64,000 bases of DNA from Butyriboletus loyo. Taxonomy: Eukaryota > Basidiomycota > Agaricomycetes > Boletales > Boletaceae. The position numbers were made by a program, and so were the translations under genes. Location of the stretch: NCBI GenBank assembly GCA_038093515.1, contig JBBPSI010000005.1, positions 369,334 through 433,333 of the forward strand, given 5' to 3'. Shown here one piece after another: positions 46,118 through 56,778 of this stretch. Position 1 is the stretch's first letter. Every line of letters begins with the position of its first letter. The notes under the pieces were generated by a model. The model worked only from the letters and a program-made list of their open reading frames with translations. It was not told the origin of the DNA and made no database searches.

Positions 46118-46888
46118 TTATGTTGCACTATAAGGAGCTATGTGGCAACTTGTGACAGAACTCAATACGCAAATCAATGGTAGGCGAAAATAACCGCACC
46201 CGAGTAGCCCTCGGCCTCCCCAGCCCTTTCGAGGGGTAAATTGCAATGTTAATTCCTGTCCATCGCGAAGTACCTGTATACGCAATTCGCGCTACGATGC
46301 ACCGGGTTAACATCATTGAGTGGACAATCGTTGACAGGCGTACGTTTTCATTACGGCTAACGAGATCGGCCAGGGGTTCCAGAGAGGAAGTCGGGAACGA
46401 AGCGGTCGTCATATGACCAAATTTTATGATGAGGTCTTCGCGGCGAAGCCCCTGTTTTATGCGTCAAGCTTGGGAACAACGAACGGGAGAAGTGGGCATA
46501 CCGCATGTGCAGCGGGACTCTGGGGTGCGACGCCGTCTACCCTGGCAAAAGGAGACAGGTTCTCTTCTGCATGCGTGCTTGGCGTCGATGACGCATTGGC
46601 AGGAGGTGCGAGGGAGGGATCATAGACCTTTTGCAATGCTTTCTCGATCTCATCAATGGTATACTTGAGATCGTTCCTCAACTGTGCTATGCGAGCCCGA
46701 GCGGAGCGAATCGCGTAAATGTCCAAGTCGGCACGGGGAAAGCCTTCGGAATCGACGAGCGGGGTTGTGATGTCGCAGTTATTTGCTCTGAGTATGGAGA
46801 GCTGGAGACTGATCTCTGATTCGATACCATCTTTGACGTGAACCAGCGCGCGTGCATGCTCTCTGGGATTCGCTGTGGAAGGCAACAT
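46118..46888 (-). CDS. NAS2: Proteasome assembly chaperone Nas2 (PSMD9/p27)
   Basis: Chaperone that holds the Rpt5 module during assembly of the 19S regulatory particle. Starting MLPSTANPREHARALVHVKD at 46888, the N-terminal helical domain contains NNCDITTPLVDSEGFPRADL and IYAIRSARARIAQLRNDLKY, the Nas2 signature. A linker leads to a PDZ domain: ARVDGVAPQSPAAHA, joined by an intron to GLRREDLIIKFGHMTTASFP, then VLRDGQELTLQFTPRKGWGG. The last intron restores GRGLLGCHIAPYSAT and the TAA at 46118. PDZ binds the Rpt5 C-terminus in other species. THI4 lies upstream in tandem with about 125 bp between. Confidence 0.92.
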
Positions 46889-47012
46889 GAGTTGAACGGT
46901 TAGAGTAGATGATCGGCCAACACAAGTCAATTACATAACACGACAACGCTCGGCTTACGACGACTTGCAGGCGAGTACGATATACAAAAGTTACAGCACG
47001 ACATATCTCTCA

Positions 47013-48152
<1,140 letters not shown>

Positions 48153-48194
48153 GGTGGAGATCTTTGAGTGAGGTCTCCTCGCCGCGGATGGCTC

Positions 48195-48201
48195 TTATAT
48201 A
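48195..48201 (-). promoter_or_regulatory. TATA box of THI4
   Basis: Read on the minus strand, TATATAAG lies 43-50 nt upstream of the THI4 start codon. That leaves only about 15-25 nt for a 5'UTR if initiation is about 25-30 nt downstream, so no leader intron or leader riboswitch fits inside such a transcript. Confidence 0.6.
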
Positions 48202-48221
48202 CTGCTCGGGGTCTTCCTTCC

Positions 48222-48455
48222 TCAGAATCCAACTTTGTAATCTGGAGCACTCCGCCGAAACCATTTCTCACCCGCAACTGGAGATCGATAATCCCTGAGG
48301 CAAAAGAACTCGACTTTTGTGATAACACGGACGGAACCAACTCGCCTGGGACCTTTCAATGCAGCGAATATCTCAATTCGGAGGGGCACAAAGTACCGTG
48401 TGTAGTAGCCTCGCCGGCCTAGTACCATGTTTCTTGCACGGACCTCATAACGCAC
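48222..48455 (-). other. Open frame upstream of THI4, coding status unclear
   Basis: A minus-strand frame starting MRYEVRARNMVLGRRGYYTR (77 codons) ends just before the THI4 TATA box; the frame stays open upstream to about 48490 (PRVKAEPDGDHGVRYEVRAR). The amino-acid make-up looks protein-like, with basic and aromatic residues, but I recognise no family and see no convincing splice sites. It may be a small gene, the last exon of one, or chance. Confidence 0.2.
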
Positions 48456-49485
48456 GCCGTGATCTCCATCAGGCTCCGCTTTGACACGAGGGAATATTCT
48501 TCATAAATGGCTAGGCTGCATATCGGAAACTCTATCTCCAGGGTGACCGAGCCAATCATGCGGACCTGGCAAAGATGTCAGAGTGTCTACAAGTTGCTCT
48601 CACTCCCTGAGCTTGAGCTTTGTGAGTCGCATTCTGTTTCACGTTATCGTCTCATACCACATATCTTCCAGGACGTTCCGCGCCAAAGCGGTAGCGTTCT
48701 CAACAAATCACACTATCCGCGGCCCGTGTCCAAGTACGTGCTCATTCGCTCCAACGCCTGACGCTACTACGCCAAACTTCTGTCGGGTAGCATGGAATAG
48801 TGTCGCCAACGCAGGGCATCGATTTCCACGCTTGACTTGGATTCATAAAAATAGTATGTAGATAGAAAAATCGGCTGTTCAATCAATCGATCGGCCGTAG
48901 CGATAGAAGCGAAATCGGCCGATGGCCTCGTCTTATCCCGCGATGCGCGCAGGCGTGTTTCTCTATTGGCATGAGCTGCCAGGGTCTTGACTTTTCCACC
49001 GGGAAATGGTAGCGACGACTCGACTCGACAGGTAGAGCCACAGGGGTGGCGAGTTGGACACTGCCGCGTCAGTAACTGGGTTTCATCGAGGCAATGATTC
49101 CGGTGTGGGGCAAGGACCAAACCGTAGAGCGACACTTTCTGGCCCAAACGTTTGTTGCAAAGTGCACTGCAATCAGTCTCTGTATGGTCAGTTGGCGATG
49201 CTTTGCTGTGCACCCCCGCTTGGAGGGATGTTCGTGTAGCATCCTCAGCTCGCGCGCGGATAAATCATACTGACTCTCGCCATTTCCACTTTATCGTTCG
49301 GGGCGGGACGGTCAAACTGACTCGATTCTGCACACAACATCGAGGTTGGTTTCTTGATCAATCATGTACCACATATGAACGTGCACCTCCCTGCAGCCGA
49401 GATCCATCATCGCCTTATAACGTCCCCCTAACAACCCTGTGCCCATGCAGTCTCCTTCTCCCAACCACAACGTGCTCGTCCCAAC
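48456..49485. other. Long THI4/chorismate mutase intergenic region
   Basis: About 1 kb with no supported gene. A plus-strand frame at 48507-48761 (84 codons) contains a donor and an acceptor, but splicing creates an immediate stop, so I do not call it. The region should hold the chorismate mutase promoter; a pyrimidine-rich stretch precedes the start near 49440-49480. Confidence 0.4.
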
Positions 49486-50622
49486 ATGTTGTCCCAGAAT
49501 TTCATGCTCGAGCAAGACCCGCTCTCTCTAGAGCGCATCCGATCAGTCCTGGTCCGGCTGGAGGATACGATCATCTTTGATCTGATAGAACGTGCCCAAT
49601 TTGCCCACAACCCACGGATGTACATCCCCGGGGCCTTTTCTGAACTCAAAGAATTGGGTTTCGAAGGCAGCTGGCTAGAATGGTTCCTGAAAGAGATCGA
49701 AACCTTCCATGGTCTGTCTCGTCTTCCCAGCTCTAAACATAGCCTGCCTTCGTACTCACCCCCCAACCACCCACAGCCAAAGCGCGTAGATACACCAGGT
49801 ATCCTATCCATCGATGTATATAGCTTCTCTCCCAGCTCATGAACGACGTGTACAGTCCGGACGAATATCCATTTACGAGCGGTCTTCCCCCGCCCGTTCT
49901 GAAACCGCTCAACTTCCCAAACATTCTTCATCCAAACGATATCAACGTGAATCCTTCCATACTTTCCTTTTACACCCGCACCATCGTTCCGCACATAACG
50001 AAACGTGCTACCTTGGCCCTCTCTGCATCCAAGCATTCACATGGCATCGTTGGCGAGGAAGCACTCGAAGACGATGGCAACTATGGCAGTGCCGCCACCA
50101 TCGACGTCGAGGTTCTTCAAGCCATCAGCAAACGTGTCCATTACGGTAATACCCCACCAGCCTTGCGCGTTTCTCCTCTCACGAGATGGTGGCTGACCGA
50201 GGGCTTATTCAGGGAAATTCGTATCGGAGTCAAAATTCTCCGCTGACCCTGCCGCATTTATTCCTCATATCCGCAAGCCAAACAGGCAAGCCCTTGAAGG
50301 ACTGATAACGAAACCGGAGGTGGAGCGTAAACTGCTCTTGCGTCTGCGCAAGAAGGCCACCATATATGCACAGGAATTCAATCCCGATGGCGATGCTATC
50401 GCGAACTCCCATACGAATGGCACTGCCAAGATAGATGTAGACGGGGTCGTGGAGTTGTATGAAAATTATATCATTCCCCTTACCAAAGACGTCGAGGTAC
50501 GTCGATAACATCGATTTCATGATCACATCAATCGACAGCATTTCAAGGTCGACTACCTTTTGCATCGATTGGACGGATTGACGGAGGAAGAGATCGATCG
50601 GCTTGTTGGCCACTGTGGATGA
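49486..50622 (+). CDS. ARO7: Chorismate mutase, eukaryotic allosteric type
   Basis: Converts chorismate to prephenate at the branch to Phe and Tyr. The start [20 protein letters not shown] (or the second Met at 49504) is followed by [20 protein letters not shown], where Arg and Glu match the catalytic helix of the yeast enzyme. Splicing through a 22-nt exon (CCAAAG...ACCAG, 49778-49799) gives [17 protein letters not shown], then [17 protein letters not shown]. Conserved blocks follow: [38 protein letters not shown] with [31 protein letters not shown] and [20 protein letters not shown]. The allosteric-site region (GSAAT) is present, so Trp activation and Tyr inhibition are likely as in Aro7. 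Last exon ends [18 protein letters not shown] at 50620. Confidence 0.93.
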
Positions 50623-50977
50623 GACACGTCTGATGTATCCGATGTATCCTCCATCCACTGTCCTCGTGCTTGTACTTTCTTCCGGTTGTTACTGATAAGA
50701 GTTCGAGAAGCAAGATATATCAAACGGACGTGCTACAGTACGCAATTCGGTATGCAACCCAATGCGTATAAGTAAAGCAAGAAAACAGAGTAACCTGAAC
50801 TGGGCACAGGTGTCACACATATAGGACTGTATGTAATAAACGGGAAGGAGGGTGAGGTATCGAGCCAAGGCACAAATCGGCAAGAGATACACAAAAGAAG
50901 GGGCGATAAGCAAGAACACAAACAATTCAGGAGCAGGGACTAAATATATGCTACAACCCGAGATCTGGGCAAGTCCA
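50623..50977. other. Convergent intergenic region, no gene seen
   Basis: 355 bp between the 3' ends of chorismate mutase and septin-like gene A. Open frames on the minus strand are continuations of septin A sequence past its stop and have no family features. Confidence 0.5.
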
Positions 50978-53078
50978 TCAACACGCATTTTCCACCAGGA
51001 GAGCACGGAGCAACCCACCTTCGAAAAGACGTTTCGTTTCCTCAGGACCTATGGACCGAGTGGCACGTTTTGCGAGAAGCTTCTCAGTCCTGTATTTCTC
51101 ATACAGAACCTCTCGTGTGTGGGCCTTGAGAACCTGCCATTTCGATCAAGCGCATGAGCGTTATATCCTTGAATGGCACGACAGCCACGTAATGGAGCGG
51201 ACACACACCTTCATGTGGGTCAGCAAAACAGCTGTTCGAAGCGCAGCGAAATCGCAGTGCGCAGGGTTTAGTACGTCAACAGCCCCCCATCGGAACTTCC
51301 TCGTGAACACGCCCCTGAGACTTTCTGGCGGAATAGTAGATACGGTAGATTTGCGAGATACCACGGGGCTGTCCTGGGGCGTAGCCGCTTCGGCAGGGCT
51401 CGAGGCTCCTTCTGCGTCCTCGTGATTGAGCGAATACTTGGAATCAGCGGTTGCAGGGCGTGGCCCCCGAGGTTGTGGGAAACTCGGAGGTTCCGGAGCG
51501 ATGAGGGCGAATGGGAGCAAGGTGTCGAGGTTAACCTTTGTTACAGCTCGGGCTGAGAAGCGGATGTTTGCGACGGTTTCTTCGTCGGCCTCGTCGGGGT
51601 ACTGAGGCTCCCTTTCGTCCTGCGCGATAGACGAGAGGTCCCGACGTGATCGAGAGCGGGAACGGGACACGCGAGACCCTTTCAGTCTGATCACAGTTCG
51701 CGAAACTCTGTCCTTCTCGGTGTCATCGTCAGTGATGCCGTGAGAGTCACCATTCTCAACATGATGGGATGAACCATTGACTCCATTGTGCAAACCGTCC
51801 ATAACCCCCTCCTGGGAGGGTGACTGTAAACGGGGCTCGTCCCTAGGCTCCGAAGCGGAAAACACGCCAAAACCCAGACCAGCCTGTCGTAACCCTTTAC
51901 GCACAGCCATCTTCACTGCGCACAGGCTTTCGTCTGTGAGAGAATCCGCCCTGGCGATAACAGGAAGGACGTTGACACGAGCCGAGAGTCGGCTGATCAC
52001 ACGGAGTTCGGCGCGTGACATCATAATATCACCGGAATACTCGTCGGGCTGATCCACTGCCGGAGACAGAGAAACAGTGGCCTCCGAAACGCTCCTCTCG
52101 TGCACGGGATGTGCGTGAGCAACGCTCCTCGTCAAAGTGGGATCAATCGTGAAGATGCACCTAGGAATAGTCAGACGAAGAAAAGTGTGACCGGTCTCTC
52201 TTACAGATGCACATGTTGATCCCCTCTGCTCTGCCTGATCACTTTGGATTCCTGAACGGACCTTAGTTGGATACTTCACAACAGCTCAAATTTACGGACC
52301 TCGTTCATCGTGGCCGCGTATTGTTCGTCGATGTATTTGATAATATCGGTGACCTGACGTTCAACGTTCAATTCGTTCCTTGGGGTAAACTCCAGACCTG
52401 GGGTATCAATGACCGTCAAAAGTACCCGGTCATATCGCGATTCGCATATTTCAACACATGCAGTGTCAATTGCCTGCGTGTGTTTCAGACCGCCTTTCAG
52501 GAAACGATCCAGAGCGGTGCGTTGATCCCCGGTGGCGGCGGGTGAGATGTCGGCCGTGTCAAGTATGAGGCGCAAAAGGGAAGTTTTGCCGGTGCCACGG
52601 GCGCCGACAACCTGGCACGCGTTTGAGCGAGCAAAAAGCATTGGAGAGCGAGGAAACGAACCATAAGGTTGAAAGCTGGCGGAGTACGGTTCCTGCGTTG
52701 GGTCCGACGGGTCGTAGTCGGGGTGCCAGCATTGGATGGATTTCTCCAATTCTCAAACGCAGAGGGGGGATGAGGGGAGATATACAAAGTAGAAATTTTG
52801 CTAGGCGTCGCGTTCGGCTCCTCGGGGGGTTGACCTGAGTGAAACCGAAATGGTTTATGGAAAGGAATGGGGGCGTGGTCGAAGGAGGGGAGAGAGCTTT
52901 TGGCCGCACCTTGGCAAAGCTCCGGGACTGGGGGGGTTTCGCGCAAGACTGAGATATCCACTAGGTCCTCTGGCCACGGAATGCCTTGGGGACTGAGCTC
53001 TGGGAGTGACGGGGATGTTTTCAGCGGAACAATGCTGCTTGTGCTGTTGGCTCTGGGCCGTTTCCGGAACGAAAACAT
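50978..53078 (-). CDS. Atypical septin-like GTPase A
   Basis: The start MFSFRKRPRANSTSS at 53078 leads a Pro-rich leader; an intron (donor gtcaac, acceptor gtttgag) joins it to ELEKSIQCWHPDYDPSDPTQ. The G1/P-loop is VVGARGTGKTSLLRLILDTA, G3 is TVIDTPGLEF, and G4 is LPVIARADSLTDESLCAVK, that is ARAD in place of the septin AKAD. A septin-unique-element-like end follows: VFTRKFRWGAVDVLNPAHCD and LRTAVLLTHMKVLKAHTREV with LYEKYRTEKLL. A charged, Arg/Ser-rich insertion (SRSRSRRDLSSIAQDE) and a long linker separate G4 from the C-terminal part. It is septin-related by the order and spacing of motifs, but too divergent to be one of the core septins (Cdc3/10/11/12). The tail PEETKRLFEGGLLRALLVEN stops at 50978. 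Paralogue of the gene at 54913-56650. Confidence 0.82.
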
Positions 53079-53610
53079 GGCCGTAGTACTCCGCGAGTTG
53101 GTATACAAAATGAACAAGAACGAGTGGGCAGGGAAACAAGTAAAGAACGTTCGCGACCTGCTGGATAGGACGAGATGAGATGTACAGAAGTCTTTGCAGG
53201 AAAAGGCCGCAAAACGAAAAGAGAGAGACGCTCGCCACCTATAAAATTAAGGGACCTCATTCTGACATGGCAACCGACCGGCCCCTTTCGCTGTCTTGTA
53301 AACCTCATTTTCCAAACATACATACAGAAGATTGGTCGATAGCTGTGGTCGCAAACAAAGGACAGCGAAAAGAGAGATGAGTCGTTTCAGAGACAGAAAA
53401 GTACAGTACAAGACGGTCCGACTGCGGAAAGCGAGATAACCCAAAAACGACGATTCGACGACTTAGACCAAGCTTCCACGGAGCGAGCATGAGCGAATCA
53501 ATGCTTCTACAGACCATACCTGGATGGAAGATATGACATGGAATGTACGGGGGTGATAAGACTCGCGGGGTAGCCAGAACCTCCGAGATGTGTGTGATAC
53601 AAGTGTTCTT
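53079..53610. other. Spacer between septin-like A and double zinc-cluster gene
   Basis: 532 bp, both neighbours on the minus strand. It should hold the promoter of septin-like A. Open frames on both strands lack features. Nothing else seen. Confidence 0.4.
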
Positions 53611-54967
53611 TCAGGGTATAATGTGACCGGTGGATTCGTCCACTCTCATTCTCTTTTGGATCTGGGAAGGCTCGATGTCGTCAATTTTTCTTTTCAGGTC
53701 AACATCCATGGATTCCCCAGGTATGTCCTCCAAAGGAGTGCCGTTCTGATAACGTACGTCGCCAACTACGGTAGAAGACGGAGGTGACTGGGTGTGTACG
53801 GAAGAAGGGACGACGCTTGGTGGGACTTTTGATGATAGGGAGGCACGTCGAGAACCCTTTTTATTCGCGCCGTTGTTGCTGCTGTCATGGTTATAGTTAC
53901 ACGGGAGCGAACGCCGTGCACAGCTTGAACACGCTGGATGGGCACCATCGCATTTCGTTTTCCGCGCTATAAACACCATGAACTCAAGCACGCTAGACTC
54001 TGTCGGGTATCTCACCTCGGCAAAAGTTGCAGGCAACCACTTTGGGTCCTGCGCTCGTGGTTTGACGGGGGGTTCTTCCTGGCACAGTAGACGCACGCTT
54101 CCTTTGAGCGGCTTGCTGCTCTGACGCCGGTCTGATCGGGGGGAGCGGGTGCGCCGTCATCGTGGTTGCCGGGGAACTTTCAGGAAGCGCGAGCGTAGCA
54201 ATATGCGGCAACTCGTTATCCTTGAAAAGAGGACGTCCATCTGGAGCCGGAGGTCCAGAAGGGGCGTGTTTCGGCCGGACGGCCTGCGTGATGATGGGGA
54301 GTGGTTCCCGAGGCTCGGATGGACCAGCCACAGCTTGCGAAAAGCCCTCCAAAACCGGACGCTTCTCGATGTTGGAGCTCCTCCGCGACAGCGGTTGGGA
54401 GGGCATCTCGGGGGAGACCGACGGATCGTTTTCATCCGCCGATCTCTCCTCCGCGCTGCCGTCAGACTCGCTCTCGTCTTCCTTGCGTCGGTGAGAATTG
54501 CGCCGCTTGCTGGTCTGCGGCATATAGTCACAGGGGTTGGACCGTTTGACGCACTGACCACAGGCAGGACGTCCGCCATCGCATTTGAGTTTACGAGCTG
54601 TGATATAGTCGGTTCAGTCCCAGTCATCTTTCGGAAGAGCTTCTGCGACTCACAGCGGCAAAAATTACATGCAACGGTAATCTTCTTCGTCCGTTGTTTT
54701 GAAGATCCTAGTGAGTGTGCTTAAATGGGTAGTGGGATAAGGGTGAAAATGAGGCTTACTTCCAGTGGTCTTGACATGATTGGGAGGAACGGCTGGACCA
54801 TCACCCATGGCCCTCGAGATAGTCATGACACGCGAGTCTGTCCCTGGCGGAACATCTCGGGGAATAGACAAAGAAGGATGCCGAACGGCCCCGTGTGCAC
54901 ACGTCTCGATACTCAGGATGGGCCGTGGTGTGTGAGACAAAGCAGCAAGTTGAGTGCGTGGAACCAT
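53611..54967 (-). CDS. Protein with two Zn2Cys6 clusters (factor A)
   Basis: Probable DNA-binding regulator. From MVPRTQLAALSHTPRPILSI (54967, start uncertain) the frame runs to DGPAVPPNHVKTTG and, after an intron, RSSKQRTKKITVACNFCR. Cluster 1 is ACNFCRSRKLKCDGGRPAC with GQCVKRSNPCDYMP. A long acidic/Ser-Pro linker (DESESDGSAEERSADENDPS; LFKDNELPHIATLALPESS) leads to cluster 2 near the C-terminus: VVACNFCRARKTKCDGAHPA, CSSCARRSLPCNY. Both have the C-x2-C-x6-C-x6-C-x2-C-x6-C pattern, and each is interrupted by a phase-1 intron directly after CNFCR. The end DVDLKRKIDDIEPSQIQKRM is charged. No Fungal_trans domain is visible. The open frame continues upstream into the septin-like B gene, so the true N-terminus may be a fusion. 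Confidence 0.8.
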
Positions 54968-56650
54968 ATTCTGCTGTATTTGGTGTGCGTGGAGAGGGTG
55001 ATTAGCGGAGTGATGCTGGATGAGATACTCATTCCTGAATTTGTCGAAAAGATACTCCCGAGTGTATTTCTGCAAAGTCTACCCATCACGGCGTCAACTT
55101 CAACAAGGGGAGCGATCGTCAGCACCACTGACCTCCATGTGGTGGAAGATTGCATGTCGTAACAGGAGAAAGTCGCACTGATTGGGGTCGAGCACGTCCA
55201 AGGACCCCCACCGGTAGCTCCGTATGAATTTGCCACGAGCGAGCCTGGGAGAGGATGGCTGATGATGTGAGGGAGTGTACTGCTGGACTAATTCATGCCG
55301 CGAGAGGGGCAGGCGAGTGACGCCATCGCTATGCGAGTAGATTTCGGGGGATATGAGTGCATAAGGAAGACGCAAGAGAGAAGGGGTCGCGGGCGAGGTT
55401 GGAGGAGACGGCTGACCGGGAGAAGACCTGGTCGTGTGGCTGCCATAGCCATTGACCATTTCACTTTTGACAGGGAGGCCAGACTCGGCCACGTCTTTAC
55501 GGTGCTGATACTGCGGGTGCGTGTCCATATCGAAGATCCCGAAGCCAATGCCGGCTTCTGCGAGATCTCGGCGTACGGCCATTTTAACAGCCGTTAGACG
55601 GTCGTTTGTCAACGTGTCCGCGCGTGCTATCACGGGAAGCACGTTGACGCGGGCAGACAGCCTTCTTATTGTGTTGATTTCCACGGCGGGAAGAGTTGGA
55701 CGGCAGAGGATGGGATTGGTGGTCACGGGTGGCTCAAGAATGACGGGCTCGGTGTCAGTATGGGAGAAGCTGTTGGTGCGAGCCCTGGAGACGAGGGGGG
55801 CTGGAGGGCCAGGGACGGACGGGGGGACGATCATGTCGGGATCCAAAAAGTATATACACCTGGATGGTGGGTCAGCTCTATGAGATACGGGGCTTAGGCG
55901 CCCATGTAGAGGGAACGCACAGGTGGATGTTGTGGTCCCCTGTCTGTGCCTTCCAGTCCTGGAGGGATGAGTGAGGTGCAGCGGAGGGAGGGGAGAAGAT
56001 GAAAGACTGACGTCGTCGATACCGTCTGCGAATCGGGAGTCGACATGGCGGATGATTTCCTGGATTGTCCGCTCGGCGGCATGGTCGTCGGTAAAGTCCA
56101 GGGAGGGAGTGTCGACGAGGGTGAGGGCAAGGATGGGAGGAGAAGTGTTTGGGTCGAGGGCGAGGTCGATATTGATGGATGCGGAGCGAATGTGGGAAGT
56201 GTGTCCGCTACTGCCTTGTACGAATTTTGCGACGGAGGCGAGCTGGTCCTTGCTGGCGGTTTGTGAGATGTCGCTGGTGTCGAGGAGGAGACGGAGAAAG
56301 GAGGTCTTTCCGGTGCGCTGACCGGCGACCATGAGGGTGTAGCCTCTGACGTTGCCGGGGAGGGGATCGAGTGCGTTGCCAACTGTTCCGGGGTGCATGC
56401 CGTTTGGGGAGTAACGGTTGGTGTGAATGACGGGAGTAAAGGGGCGGATGGGCTGGCGGGATAAGTGACGGTCGTTGGTGTCGTTGAGGAAGGGGGGATC
56501 GCTGTTGTCGACGACGAACGACATGGGGAGGACGACGTCCGTGCCAGTCCGTTCGGGGGAGACAGAGCGAGGGTTGCCCGCGAGGCGAGGCTGGCGCGGG
56601 GATGATAAAAGAGGGACCTCAACGGAGCCGAGCGTCAGATACCGAGCCAA
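54913..56650 (-). CDS. Atypical septin-like GTPase B (3' end ambiguous)
   Basis: Paralogue of septin-like A. The start MARYLTLGSVEVPLLSSPRQ is at 56650. The P-loop is LMVAGQRTGKTSFLRLLLD, with Ala where the first P-loop glycine should be; G3 is LTLVDTPSLDF, DTPS instead of DTPG. IHINTIRR-type text before G4 is EINTIRRLSARVNVLPVIAR with ARADTLTNDRLTAVKMAV. Later FIRSYRWGSLDVLDPNQCD and LLRHAIFHHMETLQKYTREY with LFDKFRNEYLI match A closely. Two ends are possible. If an intron with good signals (gtatct...aaatacag) is spliced, the protein stops at 54913 after LLLCLTHHGPS. If it is retained, the frame continues without a stop into factor A. The spacer to the upstream zinc-cluster gene is 128 bp. 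Confidence 0.78.
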
Positions 56651-56699
56651 TCGGATCCCTCCGTGCTACCTTGTTTACCCATCCTCGATTTTATTATCA

Positions 56700-56756
56700 C
56701 TGCCGCGGAACTATACGATATATATTATTATATATTATTATTTTATTCCGTTCTAG
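56700..56756. repeat. AT-rich low-complexity spacer
   Basis: A run of tata/atta units, almost without G or C, lies between septin-like B and the upstream zinc-cluster gene. It probably serves as the 3'UTR/terminator region of that gene and the promoter of septin B; there is no repeat unit that suggests a transposon. Confidence 0.5.
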
Positions 56757-56778
56757 ACTCCTCCGCCCAATTTCCCTT

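Noticed and set aside
48153..48500. TPP riboswitch upstream of THI4
   Set aside because: I looked for the conserved CTGAGA and ACCTGATCTGG-type segments on the minus strand and did not see them; the TATA position also leaves no room for a leader aptamer.
48507..48761. 84-codon plus-strand frame with a good donor and acceptor
   Set aside because: Splicing the apparent intron creates an immediate stop, and unspliced it has no family features.
55894..56622. 242-codon minus-strand frame, Ser/Pro-rich
   Set aside because: Shifted frame of septin-like B; the other frame carries the P-loop and DTPS motifs.
56700..56756. AT-rich run as possible replication origin or transposon remnant
   Set aside because: No inverted repeats, target-site duplication or element sequence; an AT-rich spacer explains it.
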